From assembly GCF_014203795.1 (NCBI RefSeq), contig NZ_JACHJU010000005.1, forward strand, positions 124,001 to 188,000: DNA of 64,000 bases. Direction: 5' to 3'. Shown piece after piece: positions 41,560-51,108 of this stretch; position 1 is the stretch's first letter; every line of letters begins with the position of its first letter. The position numbers and the translations under genes were made by a program. The notes beneath the pieces are model-generated. The model was not told where the DNA came from and did no database searches. It saw nothing but the letters and a program-made list of their open reading frames with translations. The stretch is from Streptosporangium album (lineage in GTDB: Bacteria > Actinomycetota > Actinomycetes > Streptosporangiales > Streptosporangiaceae).

Positions 41560-42981
41560 ATGGCAATCCCCGCAACGGCCGGCCCGCCGGTCACCGCGTC
41601 CCCCCGGCTCATGTGGGCGATCTTGGGCTTGGTGCTGCTCGCCGACGCCCTCGACATGATCGACGCCACGGTCACCAACATCGCCGCGCCCACGATCACC
41701 GCCGAACTGCACGGCGGCGAAGGCCTGATCAAGTGGCTCGGGTCGGCCTACATGCTCGCGATGGGCGTCCTGCTCGTGGTCGGCGGGCGGCTGGGAGACA
41801 AGTACGGCCAGCGCAGGCTGTTCCTCATCGGCATGAGCGGCTTCACGATCGCCTCGGCGGTGGCGGGACTCTCGCCCAACCCCGCTCTGCTGGTCCTCGC
41901 CCGCGGCGCACAGGGCGCGTTCGGCGCGCTCCTGATCCCGCAAGGCATGGCGATCATGACCAAAACGTTCTCGCGTGACATGCTCACCAAGGCGTTCGGA
42001 ATGTTCGGCCCCCTGCTCGGCATAGCCTCGGTCGGCGGCCCGATCCTGGCCGGGTTCGTCATCGACGCCGACATCGCCGGGCTGTCGTGGCGCCCGATCT
42101 TCCTGGTCAACCTGGTGCTCGGCGGCCTCGGCCTGGTCCTGGCCGTCCGGCTGCTGCCGCAGGACGACGGCGACGCGTCCACCGGCGTGGACGGGGTGGG
42201 CTCAGGGCTGCTCGCCGCCATCATGTTCGGCCTGCTCTTGGGGCTGGTCGAGGGGTCGAGCAACGGCTGGACCGCCATCCCGATCCTCTCGATCGTCGCC
42301 GGCCTGGTGTTCCTGGCAGCCTTCGCCCGCCGCCAGAGCACCGCCGCCGACCCGCTGCTCAAGCCGTCCCTGCTGCGCAACCGCGGCTTCAGTTCCGGCC
42401 TGCTCGTCGGACTGATCGTCTTCGCCGCCACCACCGGGCTGGTCTACGTCCTCTCCCTGTTCATGCAGCAAGGGCTGCACGCCTCGGCGCGGGACGCCTC
42501 CCTGGGTCTGCTGCCGATGACCGTGGGCATCATCGTGGCCGCAGGAGCGTGCATGGCGCTGATCAAGAAGATGGGCCGAACCCTCATCTTCCTCGGCCTG
42601 GCCATCATCCTGATCGGCTGCGGCTGGCTGCTCGTCCTGGTCACAAGCTCCGGCACGGACCTGAGCCTGTGGACCCTCGCACCAGCCGTTTTCCTCACCG
42701 GCCTGGGGATGGGCGCCTGCTACGGCACGATCTTCGATATCGCGATCGGCGACATCGATCCCGACGAGGCCGGCAGCGCCAGTGGCTCCCTGTCGGCGAT
42801 CCAGCAACTCGCGGCCGGCATCGGCTCGGCCGCCGTCACCTCGGTCTTCTTCCAGTCAACCGCCTCCGGCCTCGGCCACGCCATGACGACCAGCCTCGTC
42901 GTCGTCGTAGCCCTCACCGCCATCACCGTCCCGGCCGTGATCCTGATGCCCAGACGAGCACCAGAAGAACTCCAGCACTGA
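41560..42981 (+). CDS. MFS drug exporter, DHA2 (EmrB/QacA) type
   Basis: A 473-residue membrane protein with 12-14 predicted helices. Family motifs are seen: MIDATVTNIAAPTI in helix 1, GGRLGDKYGQRRLF (motif A), LVLARGAQGAFGALLIPQGMAIM, and the late GSASGSLSAIQQLAAGIGSA. It probably exports drugs in exchange for protons. ATG 41560 has GGAGAG at good spacing; an ATG five codons upstream would include that site. It is controlled by the divergent TetR. A truncated SDR gene follows after 36 bp, so the original operon was exporter plus SDR. Confidence 0.92.
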   Translation: MAIPATAGPPVTASPRLMWAILGLVLLADALDMIDATVTNIAAPTITAELHGGEGLIKWLGSAYMLAMGVLLVVGGRLGDKYGQRRLFLIGMSGFTIASAVAGLSPNPALLVLARGAQGAFGALLIPQGMAIMTKTFSRDMLTKAFGMFGPLLGIASVGGPILAGFVIDADIAGLSWRPIFLVNLVLGGLGLVLAVRLLPQDDGDASTGVDGVGSGLLAAIMFGLLLGLVEGSSNGWTAIPILSIVAGLVFLAAFARRQSTAADPLLKPSLLRNRGFSSGLLVGLIVFAATTGLVYVLSLFMQQGLHASARDASLGLLPMTVGIIVAAGACMALIKKMGRTLIFLGLAIILIGCGWLLVLVTSSGTDLSLWTLAPAVFLTGLGMGACYGTIFDIAIGDIDPDEAGSASGSLSAIQQLAAGIGSAAVTSVFFQSTASGLGHAMTTSLVVVVALTAITVPAVILMPRRAPEELQH

Positions 42982-43017
42982 CGCAGACACGACCGCCCAT
43001 CAACGTAAGGAGCCGAC

Positions 43018-43116
43018 ATGTCCTCCCTCCACAGCCCAGCCCCCTGGGACGTGCGACGCCTGCCGCGCGCCGAGGGCAAGAACTTCCTCGTCACGGGGGT
43101 GTTCTCCCGAACGTGA
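43018..43116 (+). pseudogene. SDR N-terminal stub cut by a Tn3-type element
   Basis: From ATG 43018 after TAAGGAG the frame encodes MSSLHSPAPWDVRRLPRAEGKNFLVTG, the start of an SDR up to the cofactor-binding TGxxxGIG. It then turns abruptly into VFSRT and stops. The break at about 43098 coincides with GGGGGTGTTCTCCCG, which could be the left end of the Tn3-like element whose transposase remnant follows. Confidence 0.7.
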
Positions 43117-43129
43117 CCCCAACCCCCAA

Positions 43130-44742
43130 AGTAGCTCTGAGATAGATCACGGTTGCAGTTCGTGATTGTCGCGAGTCGGGTCGAGTGGCTGGCCAGCGGC
43201 ATCTGCCCGATGGCGTTGACGGATGAGGGGATTCGGGTGGCGGTGTTGTCGCGCTGTCGGAACCCGAAGGTCGAGCCGCCCGGCAGGGCCGAGCGCATCG
43301 TGCGCGGCTGCCGTGCCCGGTTCGAGCGGGCGTTCTGTGAGCAGGTGACCGGGTGCCTGTCGGCCGACGCGACCGCCGCGCTGCTGGAGCTGGTCACCGG
43401 TGCGGACGGGTTCTCGGCCGAGCTGAAGTCCGACCCGGTGCGCCTGACACTGTTGGCCGCGCTGGCCTGGTGCCGTACTGCGGAGATCACCGACGCTCTG
43501 GTGGACCTGCTGGGCCGCTATGCCGACGTGCCGGGCAAGATCCGTCACCACGACGGCGTCGATGCGGTGCCGATCACCGGCGTGGTCCCGGAGGGATGGC
43601 TGGAGGCGGTGGTCGACGGTGACGGAGTGGTCGAGCGGGTCTCTTATGAGCTGTGCGTGCTGGCGGCCGGTGAAGAACGCGCTGCGCCGCCGGGAGATCT
43701 ACGTGGACGGCGCCGCCCGCTGGCGCAACCCCGAAGAGGACCTGCCGGCCGACTTCGAGGACAGCTGAAGACGCCGGAGAACCTGCGGGCCTGCACGCCG
43801 CGGTCGCGGCCCGGTGGGGCGTCATCGATCTGCTGGACTTCCTCAAGGAGTCCGACTTCGTCACGCAGTTCACCGATGACTTCTCCACCACCGCCGTGAG
43901 GGAGAACACCCCGCGGCAGGTGATCCGTAAACGCCTGCTGCTGGTGCTGTACGCGCTGGGCACCGACATCGGGATCAAGCGGGTGGCCGACGGCGGCAAG
44001 CACGGTGAGAGCGAGGCGGCGCTGCGCGCCACCCGCTATCTGTTCGTCAACCGCGACAACCTGCGCAACGCGATCGCAACGTTGGTGAACGCCACCCTGC
44101 GGACGCGCGATGAGGCCTGGTGGGGCACTGGCACCGCGTGCGCGAGCGATGCGAAGAAGTTCGGCTCGTGCTCCTGCAACCTCATGACCGAGTGCCACGT
44201 CCGCTACGGCGTGATGATCTACTGGCGCGTCGAGCGCAAGTCGGTTGGTCAGGTACGCCACCGCGCTGAAGCTACGCACCGGCAAGGCCGAGCAGGTGCT
44301 GCGCCGCTTCACCCGCGGCGGACCCACGCATCCCACCTACCGCGCCATCGAGGAGGTCGCCGGGCGGTCAAGTCGATCTTCATCGCCGAGTACATGGCCT
44401 CCGAAGAGCTACGCCGCGAGATCCATGAGGGCCTGCAGGCGGTGGAGAACCGGAACTCGGCCAACGCGGACCTGTTCTACGGCAAGGCCGGCACCATCGG
44501 CGGCACCGACCGGGAGAGCCAGGAGGTCTCCATGCTCGCCCGGCATCTGCTGCAGTCGGCCCTGGTCTTCGTCAACACCATCCTGGTTCAGTCGCTCCTC
44601 TGAAAGACCCGGCCCGGGGCGAACGGCTCACCGACGCCGACCGGCGCGCGCTCAGTCCTCTCTTCTGGTCGCACGCCAACCTGTACGGCACCATCCAGAT
44701 CGACATGGACACCCATCTGGATCTGTGTCTGGCCTCCTGACG
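43130..44742 (+). pseudogene. Tn3-family transposase, degraded
   Basis: Several frames together show Tn3 transposase blocks in the correct order: ADATAALLELVTGADGFSAELKSDPVRLTLLAALAWCRTAEITDALVDLL; LKTPENLR and VIDLLDFLKESDFVTQFTDDFSTTAVRENTPRQVIRKRLLLVLYALGTDIGIKRVADG; LFVNRDNLRNAIATLVNATLRTRDEAWWGTGTACASDAKKFGS (catalytic Asp region); and KSIFIAEYMASEELRREIHEGLQAVENRNSANADLFYGKAGTIGGTDRESQEVSMLARHLLQSALVFVNTILVQSLL. There are at least four frameshifts and two large deletions. It is the longest Tn3 remnant in the window. Confidence 0.85.
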
Positions 44743-44906
44743 CGGCGGGTGGTTTCGGCAGTGTGCTGTGGGACCGATTGTCGGTGTGTTCGTGGACCAC
44801 TCAGCGATCACACAGGGGTTGATCTGAAGGTGAGTTTTGGTACCGCCTTAAAGACTGTCCCAGTCGCTCCAACCCCGGGCAGCAGCGGGACCTTCCCCCG
44901 TCGGCT

Positions 44907-45650
44907 CTATCGCTGTTCCGCGAGCCATTCGTCGAAGGTGGTCGGCGCGATGCGGGCGCCCTCTCCGGGCAGCAGCACATTGCCGGCCATCGCCGGGCCG
45001 AACCCTGCCGACCACGTCGGAATGAGCTTCACCGCGCGGCCGCGCGCCTGGTTGGTGCGCCGGGCCATGTCCACCAGGTCCTGTGGCTCGGGCCCGGCGA
45101 CGTCGACATAACACCCCTGCGGCTCGCCCGTCGCGATCTCGGCGAGGACTTCGGCCACGTCCGCGGGTGCGATCGGCTGCACGAGCAGCGGTGCGATCGT
45201 GGCGGTGCCGTCCTGCTCGGTCCAGCTCGCCACCATCGCAGCGAAGTCGTGGAACTGTGTGGTCGGGACGATCGTCCACGGCACCGGTCCCGCGGACACG
45301 AGGCGCTCCTGCTCCCGCTTGCCGGCGTAGTGTGCGTTGCCCTCGATGCGACCGATCCCGGCGATCGAGAGCAGCACATGGTGATGGACACCGGTCCGTT
45401 CCTCGGCGGCGAGCAGGTTCCGCGTGGCGGTGCCGAAGTACGCCACCGTCTCGGCCCGGTCGGTCGCCGGTCCGTTGGTGGCGTCGATGACCGCCTCGAC
45501 GCCGGCGAGGGCGTCGTCGAGCCCGTCACCGGTCGACAGGTCCACGCCGAGCGAGCGGCTGATGCGCACGACGTCGTGCCCGTCCCGTACGAGGGCGGCG
45601 ACGGTGAGTGCCCCAATGTTCCCGGTCGCCCCGGCAACTGCGATCCGCAT
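44907..45650 (-). CDS. NmrA/SDR-type NAD(P)-binding protein
   Basis: A 247-residue atypical SDR: MRIAVAGATGNIGALTVAALVRDGHDVVRISRS, EAVIDATNGPATD, HHVLLSIAGIGRIEGNAHYAGKREQERLV, and TTQFHDFAAMVASW. The GATGNIG motif and the Y-A-G-K pattern are typical of NmrA-like sensors and oxidoreductases. ATG 45650 follows GGAGAG; a longer upstream frame lies in the promoter. It is divergent from an Rrf2 regulator, a pair widely seen in actinomycetes, where the regulator represses the NAD(P)-binding protein. Confidence 0.9.
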   Translation of the reverse strand: MRIAVAGATGNIGALTVAALVRDGHDVVRISRSLGVDLSTGDGLDDALAGVEAVIDATNGPATDRAETVAYFGTATRNLLAAEERTGVHHHVLLSIAGIGRIEGNAHYAGKREQERLVSAGPVPWTIVPTTQFHDFAAMVASWTEQDGTATIAPLLVQPIAPADVAEVLAEIATGEPQGCYVDVAGPEPQDLVDMARRTNQARGRAVKLIPTWSAGFGPAMAGNVLLPGEGARIAPTTFDEWLAEQR

Positions 45651-45732
45651 GATGATCTCTCCTTCTCTCGTTACCGCACGGACAGTATCAAGGACTAAAA
45701 AGGTCCACAATGTCTGCGATAGACTCGGAGCT

Positions 45733-46206
45733 GTGAAGCTGCCTGTGAGCACTGAATGGGTTTTGCACTGCGCCACGACGCTGGCGCAGCTCGATCCGGG
45801 AGCCACCGCGTCGACGGCGCAGCTCGCGCAGTACTACGACCTCCCAGCGGCCTATCTCGCCAAGCAGTTGCAGGCGCTCGTCAGAGCCGGCCTGCTGGCC
45901 GCAACCACGGGCCCGCGGGGAGGATTCCGGCTCGCGAGGCCCGCCTCCGAGATCACGCTCCTGCAGATCGTCGAGGCCGTCGCCGGCACGTCCTCACCGT
46001 ATGAGTGCCGCGAGATCCGCCAACAAGGACGGGGAGCGCTGCCCCCCGAGGAGTGCCGACGGACCTGCGTCCTCGCCGAGAAAATGGCCGAAGCGCACGA
46101 GGCGTGGCGGCGCAGCCTTGCCGGCGTCACCCTCGCGGACATCCTCGACAGCCTGCCCCCGTCGGCGCCGCCCCGCACCCGACTGCGCCTGGCGGGAACG
46201 ACGTAG
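45733..46206 (+). CDS. Rrf2-family transcriptional regulator
   Basis: A 157-residue Rrf2 protein starting at GTG 45733. The winged helix is clear (TASTAQLAQYYDLPAAYLAKQLQALVRAGLLAATTGPRGGFRLARPASEITLLQIVEAV). It is followed by a cysteine-containing loop, YECREIRQQGRGALPPEECRRTCVLAEKM, with three cysteines in the positions used for Fe-S or thiol sensing in this family. The gap to the divergent NmrA-like gene contains GGACTAAAAAGGTCC, a short imperfect inverted repeat that may be its operator. It probably senses redox or electrophile stress. Confidence 0.9.
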   Translation: MKLPVSTEWVLHCATTLAQLDPGATASTAQLAQYYDLPAAYLAKQLQALVRAGLLAATTGPRGGFRLARPASEITLLQIVEAVAGTSSPYECREIRQQGRGALPPEECRRTCVLAEKMAEAHEAWRRSLAGVTLADILDSLPPSAPPRTRLRLAGTT

Positions 46207-46381
46207 TCCGTGCGCCATTGGTGCTCCTCCGCTGTTGGGAGCATCTCGGTAGCCCACCAGCCCCGCTGGGCCGGTACCAAAACTCACTGACATCGCCTTT
46301 ACGCCACAAGACCTGGCGCCCAAGCTGACCAACAAGCGGCCCCAGTTCTCAGATGCAAGGCCAGGCGGGGAAGATCGAACC

Positions 46382-46529
46382 ATGGCAGACTTCCCCCACA
46401 TCTGGATCTGCGCGTACACCGAGGTCGTCCGCGCCGACTGCGTAATCTCCTTCTTCGTCTCCGACGGAAACCCCGACAACCGCGCCGGGGAAAGCAACTA
46501 CGGCGGCGTGCTGTGGGCTCACGTGGTTG
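46382..46529 (+). pseudogene. Short unidentified coding remnant
   Basis: From ATG 46382 the frame MADFPHIWICAYTEVVRADCVISFFVSDGNPDNRAG... looks protein-like but is joined after ~45 residues to an integrase fragment in another frame. I cannot assign it to a family. Confidence 0.3.
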
Positions 46530-46690
46530 GCCGTCGAAACGCTGTTGACCCGCCCGGCCCTGGGCCTCCGCGAGCGCACGCTGTTTCGGCTGCTGTATGA
46601 GAGCGCGGCCCGCACAGAGGAGGCCTTGGCCCTTGACACCGACGACCTTGACCTACGCAACCGGCGCGCGAAGGTGCGGCGCCGCCGACG
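46530..46690 (+). pseudogene. Tyrosine recombinase fragment
   Basis: The frame LTRPALGLRERTLFRLLYESAARTEEALALDTDDLDLRNRRAKVRR matches the first catalytic-Arg region of XerD-like recombinases (LLYxTGxRxxExLxLxxxDLDL). The usual Arg is replaced by Thr here (AARTEE). Everything else is missing. Confidence 0.65.
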
Positions 46691-47013
46691 TCATCGTCTG
46701 GCGCACAGCCACCGCCCGGCTGCTCGGGCCGAAGGTGACGCGGGAGTTCATCAACTTCGAGGAGGTCCCGGCGGCCGACCCGGCGGGCCCGACGTTCGCC
46801 GCGCTCGCGACGCCCGTCCCGTCCGTGATGGGCGGCGGCACCGACGCCAAGTCCTTCAACCGGATCGGCATCACCAGCTTCGGCTTCGCGCCGCCGCCGC
46901 TGCCGCCGGAGCTGGACTGTCTCGGGATGTTCCACGGCGTGGACGAGCGGGTCCCGGTCGAGGGGCTGCGCTTCGGCACCCGCGTCCTCGACCGGTTCCT
47001 CGACACCCGCTGA
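46691..47013 (+). pseudogene. M20-family metallopeptidase C-terminal fragment
   Basis: The frame REFINFEEVPAADPAGPTFAALATPVPSVMGGGTDAKSFNRIGITSFGFAPPPLPPELDCLGMFHGVDERVPVEGLRFGTRVLDRFL is the C-terminal catalytic segment of M20 peptidases, including GGGTDAK and FHGVDERV with the last metal-binding His. The first ~330 residues are absent and an integrase fragment takes their place. Confidence 0.8.
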
Positions 47014-47034
47014 GGCGCCCGCCGGGGCACCCGA

Positions 47035-50000
47035 TCACCACACGTCGACGTCCACGCCGATCGCGATGGTCCGCAGGGCGCTGAGCGCGACCCAGGTGCG
47101 CGTGTCGCTGTTCAGCCCGCCGTATTTGTCGGGGTCGCCCGTCCCGGGTAGCAGGTCGAGCACGGCGCTGACGTGGCCGCACTCCGCGGCGTTCCGGGCC
47201 ACTTGCGCGGACTCGCGGCGCTTCGTCGCCTTGGGGAGTTTCGCGATCCCGGCGTGCTGGGCGGCGAGATCGGTCAGCTGGTCGTCGGTCGGGCCGGTGG
47301 GCCTGCCCTCGGCCGTGATGCGTTCGGCCACCGGCAGGTCGTCCTGCACCCAAGCCCGGTTGATGTCGCCCCACAGCCGGAGCAGATCCGGCTGCCCGTA
47401 GGCGGTGAGCGCGCGGGCTGCCGTCCAGTCGTCGAACCAGCGCACACCGTAGGCGTGCGGCTTGTCCGGGTCTTCCGGCTCGCTGCGCTCCCCGATCAGC
47501 TCGCGCACCAGCTCGGTCTCGCCCCGCCTGAGCAGGTACACCAGCCAGGGCACGCCGTGGTGCCGGTTCCCCGGCGTGCCCACGCCCTCGTCCAGCACGA
47601 CGCGGGCCTCCTGCTCCCGGCCGCACTCGGTGAGCGCCCAGACCAGCGGCAGGCGGACTTCCCAGTTCGAACGGTGGGCGTCGGCGGCCTCGCGCGCGGA
47701 GGCGAACCACCGCTCGGAGCGTTCATGCCACCCCAGGACCGCGCAGGCCCCGGCGACCGCCGCCATGTCCGCCGCGTCGCTCACGTCCGCGAGATCGTTG
47801 TCGGCGTAGGGGAGGACGGCGGCGGCTTCGGCGTCGAAACCGGCCGCGCCGAGCGCGAGCGCGATCCGCGCGAGGTGTCCGAGACGTCGCCGATGTTCTG
47901 GCATCGCGAGGGCCAGTTCGCGGGCTTCGGCGGCCTCGCCCCGCCGGGCGCAGATCATCGCGAGCTGCTGGAGCGTGTTGACGGTCCACTCGCCGTGGAC
48001 GAACGAGTCCTGAACGGTCAGGTCGACGAGCGTGCCCCGGACCGCCGTGATCAGATCGGTGACGGTGGCGGTGTCGGGTGGCGGCCACGTCCCCGTCGCC
48101 TCTGCCGTGCTGCCACGTCCCCGGAACGGCGCCAGCAGCCGCTCGGTCTCCGGTGAGGCCGCCCCCACTCCCGCGTGGGCGGGGTCGGGGAAGATTTTCT
48201 GGTCGCCCCAGCGGAACGGCCAGGCGAAGCGGCGGGCGATGGACCAGCAGAGCCGACCGTCGAGCTCCGCGAGATCGTCGTCCCGGCCGGGCTGCGCGAT
48301 GACCGTGCCGTCCTCGAACGCCACCGCCCAGGTGTCCTCGTCCAGCGCGAACGTCGGGTTGAGCCGGAGCTGGTCGCCGAGGTCACGGCCGGTGAGGAAG
48401 AGCGGGCGACGGGCGGCCGGGGCGTGGTGGAAGGGGTGGTCGGCGATGATCTCGCCGGTCTCGGGGCGCAGGAAGCGCACCGCGTGCGGGCCGATCGCGA
48501 TCAGCACGTCGTCGGCGGGCCATTCCAGGCCGAAGCCGTGGTCCCACCCGTTGATGGTGCGCCGGATGCCGTCCAGGACGCGCAGCTGTCCGGGGCGTTC
48601 CGACCAGATCTCGATCCGCCCCTCGGCGGTGACACAGGCGGCCCGCTCGCCGTCCGGTGACCAGGCCCACGACCGGGCGTCCGCGCCGCGCGGGTTGGAG
48701 GTGTCCGCCTGAATGTTCAGGTCGTGGCGGTGCTCGCCGGTCGTCGCGTCGACGATCCCGACGGTCCCGCCCGCCGGGTCCACCACCGCCAGCCGGCCGC
48801 CCGGCCCCCAGCACAGGACATCGGCGCCCGGGTAGCCCGGAAGCTCCGCCGTCGTCTCACCCGTCAGCGCGTCGGAGATGATGAGCTTTCCGTCGCGCTG
48901 GTAGGCCAGGAGTCGTTCGTCCAGGCTCCACTCGGGCGGAGCCGAATCCCGACTCTTTTCCAGGCCCAGGATCCAGGAGACCTGCCGTTTCTGCACGTCG
49001 AGCGAGATCGCCGCGTACTCGCCCTCCGCCTCTCCATAGACACGGGAGCCGTCGCGCGACCAGAACGCCCGGCCGAGGATGAGCTCGGGCTCGTCGCTCC
49101 AGGTTTCCCGGGACTCGTCCGGCAACGGTCCGCTGAACTCGATCGGCTCCGTTCCCTCCGGGTTGGAGTCCGGTGGCCCGGCGACCGAGCCCTCGTGCAT
49201 CGCCACGATGACGTTGCGCAGGTAGTCCGACTCGCCTCCGTAGACGAACGCGCGCCTGCCCTCGGGGGCGAGGGCCATGCCCAACGGCCTGCCGGAGGCG
49301 AGGAAGAACGCGTTGGCGATCGGCTCGTGGGCGGTGCCGAACGGGTCCCACACGCCGGTCGCGTTGGTGTTGTACTCCAGCGCGATTCGCGTGCCGTCCG
49401 CCGACCACTGGAGGCTGCGCGTGTAGTCCGGGAAGCCGATGCCGCCCATGATGCCGTCGATCGCGTGGACGCAGCGGCCGGTGGCGACCTCGAAGACCTG
49501 CAGGACGCCGCCCCGGTCGTAGTCGTCGCCGGTCCAGCTTCCGACCGCGAGGTGGCGGCCGTCCGGGCTGAGCGCGTGGCCGTTCAGCTCGCCGTGGTGC
49601 ACGTCGGAGTGGCGCAGCAGCGTGCCCGCGTCGCGGAGCCGGGCGGTCGCGAGGCGATGCGCGCCGGTGACGCCGTGGGCGCGCTCCAGAGCCTGGAGGG
49701 CGTCCCGCAGCGGCACGGTGTCGCGCTCCGGGGAGAACGCGGACCAGTCGGCGTTCTTGAGGGTGTCGAGGGCCTCGTCGGGTCCCATCCGCTCGTCCGG
49801 GACGCCGGTGAACGGCGGGGACGGCGGCGCAGTGCCGGGCTCCCGACCTGCGAGCACGGCCACCAGCGCGTCCTCGTCGTAGATCGGAACGCCGCGCACC
49901 GCCGCAGGACCCGCCTTGACCCCCGACTTCGCCCCGGCGAAGACCAGGTCCGTCTTCGCCGAGACCGACGCGGTCACCTTCGCGCCCAACGCCTCCAGGC

Positions 50001-50073
50001 CGCGCTTGGCCTCATCCTTCGAAAGCCGGCTGAACCGCCCGGCCAGCACGATCGTGCTGCCACTGATGATCAT
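47035..50073 (-). CDS. BRCT domain / WD40-like beta-propeller / helical-repeat protein
   Basis: A 1012-residue cytoplasmic protein with an unusual domain order. Residues ~1-78 are a BRCT domain: SGSTIVLAGRFSRLSKDEAKRGLEALGAKVTASVSAKTDLVFAGAKSGVKAGPAAVRGVPIYDEDALV. A helical linker (~90-155) follows. Residues ~160-570 carry repeated propeller-blade patterns (GHALSPDGRHLAVGSWTGD, SLQWSADGTRIALEYN, SWAWSPDGERAACVTAEGRIEIW). Residues ~620-1012 are helical pairs resembling TPR/alpha-solenoid. There is no signal peptide or membrane helix. In bacteria BRCT domains are mostly found in DNA ligase, so this points to a scaffold that binds phosphopeptides or DNA ends. No function is assigned. Confidence 0.88.
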   Translation of the reverse strand: MIISGSTIVLAGRFSRLSKDEAKRGLEALGAKVTASVSAKTDLVFAGAKSGVKAGPAAVRGVPIYDEDALVAVLAGREPGTAPPSPPFTGVPDERMGPDEALDTLKNADWSAFSPERDTVPLRDALQALERAHGVTGAHRLATARLRDAGTLLRHSDVHHGELNGHALSPDGRHLAVGSWTGDDYDRGGVLQVFEVATGRCVHAIDGIMGGIGFPDYTRSLQWSADGTRIALEYNTNATGVWDPFGTAHEPIANAFFLASGRPLGMALAPEGRRAFVYGGESDYLRNVIVAMHEGSVAGPPDSNPEGTEPIEFSGPLPDESRETWSDEPELILGRAFWSRDGSRVYGEAEGEYAAISLDVQKRQVSWILGLEKSRDSAPPEWSLDERLLAYQRDGKLIISDALTGETTAELPGYPGADVLCWGPGGRLAVVDPAGGTVGIVDATTGEHRHDLNIQADTSNPRGADARSWAWSPDGERAACVTAEGRIEIWSERPGQLRVLDGIRRTINGWDHGFGLEWPADDVLIAIGPHAVRFLRPETGEIIADHPFHHAPAARRPLFLTGRDLGDQLRLNPTFALDEDTWAVAFEDGTVIAQPGRDDDLAELDGRLCWSIARRFAWPFRWGDQKIFPDPAHAGVGAASPETERLLAPFRGRGSTAEATGTWPPPDTATVTDLITAVRGTLVDLTVQDSFVHGEWTVNTLQQLAMICARRGEAAEARELALAMPEHRRRLGHLARIALALGAAGFDAEAAAVLPYADNDLADVSDAADMAAVAGACAVLGWHERSERWFASAREAADAHRSNWEVRLPLVWALTECGREQEARVVLDEGVGTPGNRHHGVPWLVYLLRRGETELVRELIGERSEPEDPDKPHAYGVRWFDDWTAARALTAYGQPDLLRLWGDINRAWVQDDLPVAERITAEGRPTGPTDDQLTDLAAQHAGIAKLPKATKRRESAQVARNAAECGHVSAVLDLLPGTGDPDKYGGLNSDTRTWVALSALRTIAIGVDVDVW

Positions 50074-50529
50074 GCCAAGCGACCATATTGGAGATGACCG
50101 ACACTTCGCCTCTTATCCGGCGGTTGGCTTGTCTTTAAGTTCCGATCTCGCGTTTGGTGTGCTCGGTGCAAACCGGCTGCGACCTGGAGGTTGTGAACAG
50201 CCGCGTTGGGCCGGTGGCAGGTTTGCTCGCGCCCCGGTTGTTCAACCGCTCCCTGAAGGCGGCCGTTTGGTGGGGTCCCGGGGTTGGGATCTTGGCCCCC
50301 GCGGTAGCGGTAGCGAGTCACTGCGACACTGGCGGCGCCGGTGAATTCGATACCGTCATGGACGATCTTCCAGGTACCCGGCAGGCAGAATCTGCGGCGC
50401 ATCTCCTGCCTGCTGAGCCGGGACACCCGCGCAGAGAGGGGATTCGCCGCTGCCGCAGTCATCGGCGGGGCGTTCTTCTGGCGCGAGCGGCGCACCGTGA
50501 GCCCGCTGGTGCCACCGAGCGTGCGCTGC

Positions 50530-50735
50530 CCCTGGCGGCGATGATGGTGCTCAGCGCACCAGCCTGCGCTGTGCTGCTGCGCCGGCATGGGGTGCGCCGG
50601 CCGGCCCTGGCGGCGATGACCTGCCTTGCCCTCGGCGTTCTCCTGCTGTCCCGGTTCGACCAGGCATCGACGTCAGCGGCGATCGCAGGCGCCTTTTTCC
50701 TGGTCGCAACAGCCACCATGCTGATGGCCCTCTGA
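50530..50735 (+). pseudogene. MFS transporter internal fragment
   Basis: The frame LPLAAMMVLSAPACAVLLRRHGVRRPALAAMTCLALGVLLLSRFDQASTSAAIAGAFFLVATATMLMAL, then stop, fits two to three helices of a DHA2-type permease. No start or remaining helices are visible. The region before it (50074-50529) contains no recognisable gene. Confidence 0.6.
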
Positions 50736-50754
50736 CCGGCCGCCGGGCGACGAC

Positions 50755-51108
50755 GCATTGGCTGGCCGTCGACCAACTGGCACCAGTCGACGCTGCCGGA
50801 CATGATCGTGCGGATGTGCTCGGTGATGTGCTGCAGCGGCCAGTCCCACCAGGCCAGGGCCAGGAGGCGGATGATGTCCTCATCGCTGTAGCGACGGCGG
50901 ATGAGCCTGGCCGGGTTGCCGCCGACGATGCCGTAGTCGGGGATGTCGTCGACGACGACGGAACCGGAAGCGGTGATCGCTCCGTCACCGATACGGACGC
51001 CGGGCATCACCATGGCCCGGTACCCGAACCAGACGTCATTGCCCACCACGGTCGGGTCGGCGGGAACATACTGTTCCGCGCCCGCGGACACGTGCGGGCC
51101 CGGCATCC
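50755..51108 (-). pseudogene. CatB/Vat-type xenobiotic acetyltransferase C-terminal fragment
   Basis: The translation PTVVGNDVWFGYRAMVMPGVRIGDGAITASGSVVVDDIPDYGIVGGNPARLIRRRYSDEDIIRLLALAWWDWPLQHITEHI is the left-handed beta-helix C-terminus of streptogramin/chloramphenicol-type O-acetyltransferases. The N-terminal half with the catalytic His is missing; a SigJ fragment begins at that point on the other strand. Confidence 0.8.
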
